29,038 nucleotides of DNA from Rhodobacter sp. (GTDB lineage Bacteria; Pseudomonadota; Alphaproteobacteria; Rhodobacterales; Rhodobacteraceae), in the NCBI GenBank assembly GCA_020637595.1, contig JACKKE010000020.1:1-29038 (forward strand). The letters run 5' to 3'. Under the pieces are notes generated by a model. That model was not told the DNA's origin and searched no databases. It saw nothing but the letters and a program-made list of their open reading frames with translations. The position numbers and the translations under genes are program-made. Shown piece by piece: positions 15,806-22,438 of this stretch; position 1 is the first letter of the stretch; every line of letters begins with the position of its first letter.

Positions 15806-16563
15806 GTCAGCCTCACGGGGATGCCGGCAGCGGCCATGTGGGCCTTTGCCTGACCAATGGTGTAGGTGCCGAAGTGAAAGATCGAGGCGGCCAGAACAGC
15901 CGAGGCATGGCCTAGGGTTACCCCCTCGATCAGATGGTCCAGCGTGCCGACTCCGCCCGAGGCGATGACGGGAATATCCACGGCGTCGGCGATTGCGCGG
16001 GTCAGCGGGAGGTTGAAGCCCGCCTTCGTGCCGTCGCGGTCCATCGACGTGAGCAGGATCTCGCCCGCTCCCTTGGCCGCCACGGTGCGGGCGAACGCCA
16101 CCGCGTCGATGCCGGTAGACTTGCGCCCGCCGTGGGTGAAGATCTCCCACCGCCCCGGCTCGACCGTCTTGGCGTCGATGGCGACGACGATGCACTGGCT
16201 GCCGAACCGGTCGGCGGCTTCGGCCACCACGTCGGGATTGGCGACAGCGGCAGAGTTGAACGACACCTTGTCAGCCCCTGCCAGCAACAGCGCGCGTACG
16301 TCATGGTGCGTGCGCACCCCGCCGCCCACCGTCAGCGGCATGAAGCATTGCTCGGCGGTGCGGGTCACGAGGTCGAACATCGTTCCGCGATTCTCGTGCG
16401 TGGCATGGATGTCGAGGAAGCAGAGTTCGTCGGCACCCGCGGCGTCGTAGGCCTTGGCGGCCTCGACCGGGTCGCCAGCGTCGATCAGGTTCACGAAGTT
16501 GACGCCCTTGACCACACGGCCATCGGCCACGTCAAGGCAGGGGATGATGCGGGTCTTCAGCAT
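15802..16563 (-). CDS. hisF: Imidazole glycerol phosphate synthase cyclase subunit
   Basis: 253 residues, (beta/alpha)8 barrel. With HisH it makes imidazole glycerol phosphate and AICAR. Catalytic aspartates are Asp11 in RIIPCLDVADGRVVKG and Asp130 in VVAIDAKTV. The phosphate-binding loops TVGGGVRTHHDV and VIASGGVGTLDHL are intact. AAGGAG lies 7 bases before the ATG. hisF and hisE are the only his genes here; hisH and hisA would be expected upstream but a small membrane protein gene stands there instead. Confidence 0.96.
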   Translation of the reverse strand: MLKTRIIPCLDVADGRVVKGVNFVNLIDAGDPVEAAKAYDAAGADELCFLDIHATHENRGTMFDLVTRTAEQCFMPLTVGGGVRTHHDVRALLLAGADKVSFNSAAVANPDVVAEAADRFGSQCIVVAIDAKTVEPGRWEIFTHGGRKSTGIDAVAFARTVAAKGAGEILLTSMDRDGTKAGFNLPLTRAIADAVDIPVIASGGVGTLDHLIEGVTLGHASAVLAASIFHFGTYTIGQAKAHMAAAGIPVRLT

Positions 16564-16613
16564 GTCGGGCTCCTTGCCCTCTCCCTAGCGTTCCGCGCCT
16601 TGCTGGGAAAGCC

Positions 16614-16895
16614 CTAGCTGCGGGCGCGACGCAACAACGACAGGACGGCCAGAGTGATCCCCAGCACGATTCCCGCAAGGGCGATGGGGGCGGTCAGAAA
16701 GAAGAGCCGTCCGGCCAGGTCCAGCGCGGGCACGAGGCGCGAGAGATCCACGCCGCCAACGCGGCAGGTCCCGGGGGATGGCATGTGGGGATGACAACCT
16801 CCCAGGTCGGAAAGTGCGGTTCCCATGGCCCCCGCCAGCATCGGGATGAGCCCGATCAGAACCAGCACGGTGACCAGTGTCCAGCCGCGGTGCAT
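16614..16895 (-). CDS. Small membrane protein, function unknown
   Basis: 93 residues with two hydrophobic helices (about 6-25 and 62-87) separated by a loop that holds two cysteines, in GGCHPHMPSPGTCRVGGVDL (32-51). The loop is probably periplasmic and the cysteines could form a disulphide. The stop is 50 bases before hisF on the same strand, so both may share a transcript, though no functional link is evident. No family is recognised with certainty. Confidence 0.65.
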   Translation of the reverse strand: MHRGWTLVTVLVLIGLIPMLAGAMGTALSDLGGCHPHMPSPGTCRVGGVDLSRLVPALDLAGRLFFLTAPIALAGIVLGITLAVLSLLRRARS

Positions 16896-16975
16896 GCGAT
16901 GTCCCGCCTCTTGTCAGGCCCGCAAGTCTGCGCCGCGAGACGTGGCGTCGGAACCAACGGAAGCGTGAGGCGCGA

Positions 16976-17004
16976 TTTACAGGCGGAAGACCGCACACTA
17001 GAAA
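16976..17004 (+). promoter_or_regulatory. Predicted promoter giving a leaderless message
   Basis: TTTACA (16976-16981) and TAGAAA (16999-17004) are 17 bases apart, matching the consensus at 5 and 4 of 6 positions. The start of transcription is expected at 17010-17012, at or just before the ATG at 17012, which has no ribosome site. Confidence 0.45.
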
Positions 17005-17011
17005 CGGGGCC

Positions 17012-17395
17012 ATGCGAGCCATCGTCCTGCTTCTGCTGTTGCTTGCCGCCTGTACGTCGCGGCCTGTCGGGTCCGCATCCGTGCCCTCGTCGCTCGACCG
17101 CATTGCGGCGGAGTGTGCGCTGCTGGCGCGGGCTGCCGAAGACATGGCTGCCACCGGCGCGCCCGCCGACCCCGGCCTGCGCGAGGGATGCCCGGGCGAA
17201 ACGGCGCGCGACGCGCGCCCGCTGTCGCGTCAGACGGCCTCGCTGCGCGCGGCGACCGGCGCCGCCCTGCCGCCGTCGGTTGCGGCGGGGACGCGGGCCG
17301 AGGCGGTGTTTCGCCGCATGCTGACCCGGGGCGTGCCGGTATCCGTGGCTCTCCGGCTGGTCGACGACCCGGCCTTTGCGGCCGCCGTGCGCTGA
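17012..17395 (+). CDS. Small lipoprotein, function unknown
   Basis: 127 residues. Signal MRAIVLLLLLLAAC with acylated Cys14. The mature part is alanine- and arginine-rich, with two cysteines (near residues 34 and 60) and a helical C-terminus. The ATG at 17012 is chosen because it gives the lipoprotein signal; the frame is open back to 16877. No family recognised. It starts the plus-strand series leading to cysK, 84 bases before the next gene. Confidence 0.6.
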   Translation: MRAIVLLLLLLAACTSRPVGSASVPSSLDRIAAECALLARAAEDMAATGAPADPGLREGCPGETARDARPLSRQTASLRAATGAALPPSVAAGTRAEAVFRRMLTRGVPVSVALRLVDDPAFAAAVR

Positions 17396-17479
17396 TCCGC
17401 CCCGGCGTCGTTGCGGGGTTGGGGCTGGACAGTGCCCGAAGGGCGCGCCACTTTGAACCGGACAGAACGAGACAGAGAC

Positions 17480-17905
17480 ATGGCCCGACCGACTGCCCCC
17501 GCCCCCGCGCATCTGCTGCCCTTCGCCCTGCTGCTGCTGATCTGGCACGGGCTACTGGGCGCCGACTACGTCATCCAGCGATTCGCGCTGGGCGCCGACG
17601 ATTGGCCGGCGCTGATGCCGCTGATGCCCCTTGATGCGATGTGGCTGCAGGTGACATGGGCGCTGGGCGTCTGGCTGGGCGTGGCGGCTGCGGCATTCCT
17701 TGCGCTCCGGGACGACGCCTCGGTCCTGCTGTTCTTTGCTGCGGCGGCCTTCGAACTGGCGATGTCGGTCGGGGTCTATCTGGCCGCGCCGCCGGTCACG
17801 ATGTTGCCCGTCCCTTTGCCGCTGCTTCTCGGTCTTCTGGTGCTCGTGCCGCTGTTCGGTTGGCTCTATGCGCGCGCTCTCAACCGTCGTGGCGTCCTGC
17901 ACTGA
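17480..17905 (+). CDS. Four-helix membrane protein, function unknown
   Basis: 141 residues from the ATG at 17480. Four hydrophobic segments at about residues 12-30, 52-73, 80-101 and 105-125. Short charged loops, no motif that I recognise. The frame is open upstream to 17411, but the ATG at 17480 starts nearer the first helix; the ribosome site is weak (GAGACAGAGAC). Ends 34 bases before cysK and probably shares its transcript. Confidence 0.6.
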   Translation: MARPTAPAPAHLLPFALLLLIWHGLLGADYVIQRFALGADDWPALMPLMPLDAMWLQVTWALGVWLGVAAAAFLALRDDASVLLFFAAAAFELAMSVGVYLAAPPVTMLPVPLPLLLGLLVLVPLFGWLYARALNRRGVLH

Positions 17906-17939
17906 CCGCGATCCTGACCGTATCCGAAAGGACATCCGC

Positions 17940-18962
17940 ATGATTCGCCGTACACTCGCCGAGGCGATCGGCAACACTCCCCTGATCCGCCTGCGGCGCG
18001 CCAGCGAGGAAACCGGGTGCGAGATCCTCGGCAAGGCCGAGTTCCTGAACCCCGGCCAGTCGGTCAAGGACCGGGCCGCGCTTTTCATCATCCGCGACGC
18101 CATCGCGCGCGGGACGCTGAAGCCCGGCGGTACCATCGTCGAGGGGACGGCGGGGAACACCGGCATCGGGCTGGCGCTGGTCGGCGCCTCGATGGGGTTC
18201 CGGACCGTGATCGTCATCCCCGAGACGCAGAGCCAGGAAAAGAAGGACATGCTGCGACTTGCCGGCGCAGAGCTGGTCGAGGTTCCGGCGGTCCCCTACA
18301 AGGAGCCGAACAACTACGTCAAATACTCGGGCCGACTGGCCGAGGCACTGGCGCGGACCGAGCCGAACGGCGCCATCTGGGCCAACCAGTTCGACAACGT
18401 GGCCAACCGGCAGGCCCATATCGAGACGACCGGTCCCGAGATTTGGTCGCAGACCGGCGGAAGGGTGGATGGATTCACCTGCGCCGTGGGCTCGGGCGGG
18501 ACGCTTGCAGGCGTGGCGATGGCGCTTCAGCCGCGGGGCGTCAAGATCGCCCTGGCCGATCCCGAGGGGGCGGGCCTCCTGAAGCTGTATACCGGTCAGG
18601 ACAATCCGGGGAACTCGATCACCGAGGGGATCGGGCAGGGCCGCATCACCGCCAACCTCGACGGCTTCGCGCCCGACCTTGCCTATCGGATCCCCGATGC
18701 CGAGGCGCTGCCCGTTGTCTTCGACCTGCTGGAGCACGAGGGCCTGTGCCTGGGCGGCTCGTCCGGCGTCAACGTCGCCGCCGCGATCCGCATGGGCAAG
18801 GAAATGGGGCCGGGCCACACGATCGTGACCGTGCTGTGCGATTACGGCACCCGCTATCAGTCCAAGCTGTTCAACCCGGCGTTCCTGACCGAAAAGGGTT
18901 TGCCCGTTCCGGCCTGGATGACCCGCTCACCCCGCACGCTGCCCGACGTTCGCGCCGCATGA
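17940..18962 (+). CDS. cysK: Cysteine synthase A-type PLP enzyme
   Basis: 340 residues, fold type II PLP enzyme that makes cysteine from O-acetylserine and sulphide. PLP lysine is Lys43 in NPGQSVKDRAA. The substrate loop is GTAGNTGIG (69-77), the phosphate-binding loop lies in GSGGTLAG, and the C-terminal LGGSSGVNV carries the pyridine-ring contact serine. AAAGGA stands 8 bases before the ATG. A long C-terminal tail (DYGTRYQSKLFNPAFLTEKG and on) fits the alphaproteobacterial CysK form. Cystathionine beta-synthase-like activity cannot be excluded. The mscS gene follows after 25 bases. Confidence 0.9.
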   Translation: MIRRTLAEAIGNTPLIRLRRASEETGCEILGKAEFLNPGQSVKDRAALFIIRDAIARGTLKPGGTIVEGTAGNTGIGLALVGASMGFRTVIVIPETQSQEKKDMLRLAGAELVEVPAVPYKEPNNYVKYSGRLAEALARTEPNGAIWANQFDNVANRQAHIETTGPEIWSQTGGRVDGFTCAVGSGGTLAGVAMALQPRGVKIALADPEGAGLLKLYTGQDNPGNSITEGIGQGRITANLDGFAPDLAYRIPDAEALPVVFDLLEHEGLCLGGSSGVNVAAAIRMGKEMGPGHTIVTVLCDYGTRYQSKLFNPAFLTEKGLPVPAWMTRSPRTLPDVRAA

Positions 18963-18987
18963 CCGACCCCGAAAAGGGCCGTTGCCG

Positions 18988-21519
18988 ATGACCGACCCGA
19001 CGATAACACGCCCGTTTCGCGTTCTCGTTCACGCCTTTGCCCTGACGCTGGCGCTTCTGGCGCAGCCGTTGGCGGCGCAAAGTCCGGACGGGTCCGCCCC
19101 GGTGCAGACCCCCGCGGCGGCCACTGGTGCGATCGAGGTCGACTATACGTCCTGGAACACCCTGGCGACGCTGGCGGAAGCGGCGCTTGAGAACGGCGTC
19201 ACCAGCGAGGACGAACTCAACACCATCCGCGCCCAGATCGTCGACAAGCGGACTCTGTTCCAGACCGTCCAGGCAAATCTGCAAGAGCGGATCGACAACC
19301 TGCGCGCCCAGATTTCGGCGCTTGGCCCCCCGCCCGAGGAGGGGCAGACCGAAGCGCCGGACGTCAGCGACAGGCGCAACGAGTTGAACGAGGTCCTGGC
19401 CGCGCGCGAGGCCCCGCTGCGGGCCGCTGACGAGGCGTTTGCCCGTGCCGAGACGATCATCCGGCTGATCGACCGCGAATTGCGCGCACGTCAGGCAGAC
19501 GCGTTGCTGACTCTGGGGCCGACCCCGTTGAACCCGGCGACCTGGCTCGACGGGCTGGATGCGCTGGTCACCTCGGCCCGCACCATCGCAAGCGAGGCGC
19601 GCAGCGCCTACCGCGACCCGGCCCACTACGAGGAGATGATCAGCGACCTGCCGATCACGCTGGGCACGCTGGCTTTGGCGGGCCTTCTGCTGCTGCGTGG
19701 GCGCCGGTGGATGGAAAGCCTGACGTTGCGGCTCCTCCAGAACACCTCGATCCTGCGCGGGCGTGTGGTGGCGGCATTCTTCGTCTCGCTCTCGCAGCTG
19801 ATCGTCCCGCTGCTGGGCCTGATCCTGCTGGCCACCGCGATCCGGCTGACCCGGATGACCGGACCGACGATCCTGAGCATCACCGAGGCGCTGGTTCCGG
19901 CCGGGATGGCGATCTTCTTCGCCCGCTGGCTCTCGCTGCACATCTTTCCGATTATCGACGATCCGCGGCTCAACCTGAACCTGAGCGCGGCCGACCGTCG
20001 CCGGGCGCGCGGCATATCGCTGATCTTCGGCTTCCTTGCCGGCGTCGAGGCGATCTATGCGCCGATCATCGCCCCGCAGTGGCTTTCGGCCTCCGCGCTC
20101 GCCTCGCTCACCTTCCCGCTGGTCATCCTGTGCGCGCTGACGATGATCCGCTTCTCGCGCATCCTGCGCCGCCACACGCCGCGCAAGATGATCCAGGAAG
20201 GTCTCGAAGTCGACGCCTCGCCCTTCTTCGACCGGATGCTGCGACTGGGAACCCGGGTGCTGATGCTGTTCGGCATCATCTCGCCCATCCTCGGCGCTGC
20301 CGGCTACATCGCCGCCGCGGCGATGCTGACCTATCCGCCGGTCAAGTCGCTGGCGGTCGTCGCGCTGGTCATGGTGCTGCACCGCCTGGTGATCGCCATC
20401 TACGTGACCATCGTCGGCGAATCCGAGGATGCCGCGCAGGGTCTCGTGCCCGCCCTCTCTGGTCTGGTGCTGTCGCTGCTGGCCCTGATCCCGCTGTCGC
20501 TGATCTGGGGCGCGCGGCAGACCGACCTGATCGAACTGTGGACGCGCTTTTCCGAAGGCACCAGCCTCGGGGGCGCGCGCATCTCGCCCGCCTCGCTGAT
20601 CTGGTTCTTCGTGGTCTTCGCCATTGGCTACGTCGTGACACGCGCCCTGCAAGGGGCGCTGGGAACCTCGGTCCTGCCGAAGACCTCGCTCGAACGCGGG
20701 GCGCAGAAAGCGCTGGTCTCGGGGATCGGCTACGTCGGTCTGACGCTGGCGGCGCTGACCGCCTTCTCGGTCGCCGGCATCGACCTGTCAGGTCTGGCCA
20801 TCGTTGCCGGCGCCCTGTCGGTCGGCGTCGGTTTCGGTTTGCAGAACATCGTCTCGAACTTCGTTTCGGGCATCATCCTGCTGATCGAGCGCCCGGTCTC
20901 CGAAGGAGACTGGATCGAGGTCGGGCCGACCCAGGGCATCGTGCAACGCATCTCGGTGCGCTCGACCATGATCGAGACCTTCGACAAGTCCAAGGTCATC
21001 GTGCCGAACGCCGATCTGATCTCGGGTGCGGTCACCAACTACACCAAGTCGTCCAGAACCGGGCGCGTGGTGATGACCGTGGGCGTCGCCTACGGCACCG
21101 ACACCCGCAAGGTGGAAAAGATACTGCGCGAGATCATCGAGGCCGAGCCAGTTGTCGTGCTGGATCCGGCGCCGGGCATCGATTTTCTCGGCTTCGGCGC
21201 CGATGCGCTGGAATTCCGCATCCGGGCGGTCTTGCGCGATGTCGGCATGAAGGTCGTGGTGGCGACCGAAGTGAACCACAAGATTGCCGCCCGGTTCGCC
21301 GAGGAAGGGATCGAGATTCCCTACGCTCAGCGCGACATCTGGCTCAGGAACCCCGAGGCCCTGGGCCTGTCGACCAAGCCGCCGGCGCCCGGGCCCGACC
21401 CGGAGGACGAGCCTCCGGCCACGCCGCCCGGCACCCGCCCCGACCGCGATACCGCCGACAGCGCGGCCCAGTCGGCCGACGACATAGACGCCCCCTTCCG
21501 AGAGCAGCAACCGCAATGA
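18988..21519 (+). CDS. Large MscS-family mechanosensitive channel with DUF3772 domain
   Basis: 843 residues from the ATG at 18988. A TTG two codons earlier is open but less likely, since AAGGGC is spaced for the ATG. Signal peptide about 1-30, then a periplasmic coiled region and DUF3772 (about 125-190). Many membrane helices follow from about 215 to 600. The MscS pore helix and beta domain begin near residue 609 with SVGVGFGLQNIVSNFVSGII and IERPVSEGDWIEVG (about 633-646), and the C-terminal MscS domain runs to about 770. The tail is proline- and acid-rich. It releases solutes under hypo-osmotic stress at the inner membrane. Its TGA overlaps the ATG of alaX. Confidence 0.92.
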   Translation: MTDPTITRPFRVLVHAFALTLALLAQPLAAQSPDGSAPVQTPAAATGAIEVDYTSWNTLATLAEAALENGVTSEDELNTIRAQIVDKRTLFQTVQANLQERIDNLRAQISALGPPPEEGQTEAPDVSDRRNELNEVLAAREAPLRAADEAFARAETIIRLIDRELRARQADALLTLGPTPLNPATWLDGLDALVTSARTIASEARSAYRDPAHYEEMISDLPITLGTLALAGLLLLRGRRWMESLTLRLLQNTSILRGRVVAAFFVSLSQLIVPLLGLILLATAIRLTRMTGPTILSITEALVPAGMAIFFARWLSLHIFPIIDDPRLNLNLSAADRRRARGISLIFGFLAGVEAIYAPIIAPQWLSASALASLTFPLVILCALTMIRFSRILRRHTPRKMIQEGLEVDASPFFDRMLRLGTRVLMLFGIISPILGAAGYIAAAAMLTYPPVKSLAVVALVMVLHRLVIAIYVTIVGESEDAAQGLVPALSGLVLSLLALIPLSLIWGARQTDLIELWTRFSEGTSLGGARISPASLIWFFVVFAIGYVVTRALQGALGTSVLPKTSLERGAQKALVSGIGYVGLTLAALTAFSVAGIDLSGLAIVAGALSVGVGFGLQNIVSNFVSGIILLIERPVSEGDWIEVGPTQGIVQRISVRSTMIETFDKSKVIVPNADLISGAVTNYTKSSRTGRVVMTVGVAYGTDTRKVEKILREIIEAEPVVVLDPAPGIDFLGFGADALEFRIRAVLRDVGMKVVVATEVNHKIAARFAEEGIEIPYAQRDIWLRNPEALGLSTKPPAPGPDPEDEPPATPPGTRPDRDTADSAAQSADDIDAPFREQQPQ

Positions 21520-22229
21520 CCGAGTCCCTGTTCCGCAGCGATGCCTATGCCCGCTCCTGTACCGCGCGGGTGATGCGCATGGCCGAAGACGGCGCGCTCG
21601 TGGTCGACCGTTCCGTCTTTTACCCGGCCGGGGGCGGCCAGCCCGGCGACAGTGGCTGGATCGACGGACCGGGCGGTCGCCGGACCGTGGTCGATACGCG
21701 CAAGGAGGGAGCGCAGGAGGTTGCGCTGGTCCTCGAACCGGGGGACGCGCTGGCCGAGGGTGATGTGATCGAGATGCACCTCGACTGGGATCGCCGGTAT
21801 CGCCACATGCGCGTCCACACGGCGCTGCACCTGCTGTCCGTGGTCATTCCGCTGCCCGTCACCGGCGGCGCCATCGGAGCCGAGAAGGGCAGGCTCGACT
21901 TCGACATGCCCGAGGCCCCCGAGGACAAGGAAGCCCTGGAGGCCGCGCTGAACGCGCTGATTTCCCGCGATCTGGCGATCACCGAGCGCTGGATCACCGA
22001 CGACGAGATGGCGGCGAACATGGACCTCGTCAAGACCATGTCGGTCAAGCCGCCGATGGGCCAGGGTCGCGTGCGGCTGGTGCGCATCGGCACCCCCGAC
22101 TCGCAGGTCGATCTTCAACCCTGCGGCGGCACCCATGTCCGCTCGACCGCCGAGATCGGTCGCGTCACGCTTGGCAAGATCGAGAAGAAGGGCAAGCAGA
22201 ACCGCCGCGTCAACCTTCTGCTGGCCTGA
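21516..22229 (+). CDS. alaX: Alanyl-tRNA editing protein AlaX
   Basis: 237 residues, AlaX-M size. A free-standing trans-editing hydrolase that removes serine or glycine from mischarged tRNA-Ala. Zinc-site residues are present: HTALH (His101, His105) and CGGTH (Cys203, His207). The glycine-rich motif PAGGGQPGDSG (37-47) marks the N-terminal beta-barrel domain. The start overlaps the mscS stop by ATGA, so translation is probably coupled, although the two functions are unrelated. No ribosome site better than GAGAG is seen. The reading frame is open far upstream inside mscS, which has no meaning. Confidence 0.92.
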   Translation: MTESLFRSDAYARSCTARVMRMAEDGALVVDRSVFYPAGGGQPGDSGWIDGPGGRRTVVDTRKEGAQEVALVLEPGDALAEGDVIEMHLDWDRRYRHMRVHTALHLLSVVIPLPVTGGAIGAEKGRLDFDMPEAPEDKEALEAALNALISRDLAITERWITDDEMAANMDLVKTMSVKPPMGQGRVRLVRIGTPDSQVDLQPCGGTHVRSTAEIGRVTLGKIEKKGKQNRRVNLLLA

Positions 22230-22252
22230 CAGGGTATCGCCCTCGCTCTCTG

Positions 22253-22282
22253 TTCTCCAAGTATCCTCGGGGGGTGAATTGG
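22253..22282. other. Intergenic block resembling a dispersed Rhodobacterales element
   Basis: The stretch starts TTCTCCAAGTATCCTCGGGG and goes on GGTGAATTGG. I recall similar blocks in many Rhodobacterales intergenic regions, usually followed by a GC hairpin as here; this is memory and not checked. It lies 24 bases past the alaX stop. Confidence 0.3.
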
Positions 22283-22293
22283 CGGCAGGGCAA

Positions 22294-22315
22294 GAGGGGG
22301 CAGACGATCCCCCTC
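22294..22315 (+). terminator. Terminator-like hairpin after alaX
   Basis: GAGGGGG (22294-22300) pairs with CCCCCTC (22309-22315) around an 8-base loop. No T run follows, so it may need Rho or may only protect the 3' end of the alaX message. Confidence 0.4.
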
Positions 22316-22344
22316 CCTGTTCCGGCCCCCCCTCCCTGTTCCGG
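22309..22344. repeat. Direct repeat with 19-base period, two copies
   Basis: CCCCCTCCCTGTTCCGG occurs at 22309-22325 and again at 22328-22344. The first copy includes the right arm of the hairpin at 22294-22315, so either copy could pair with the GAGGGGG arm. Likely a slippage duplication. Confidence 0.8.
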
Positions 22345-22390
22345 CGAGGCCGGTCGCCCGAGGTGGGCACGCCGCAGGCGCTCCCGAGGA

Positions 22391-22438
22391 AAGAAAAACC
22401 CGCCGCCCCCGCGCCTCCGCTGCGCGGTCGCGCGGGTT
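22391..22438 (-). terminator. Intrinsic terminator of the hybrid histidine kinase gene
   Basis: On the minus strand AACCCGC (22432-22438) pairs with GCGGGTT (22397-22403), enclosing an inner stem CCGCGC/GCGCGG (22409-22414 with 22422-22427). A T run follows (A run 22394-22398 on the plus strand) and then CTTTCC. The stem starts at the stop codon of the kinase. Confidence 0.65.
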
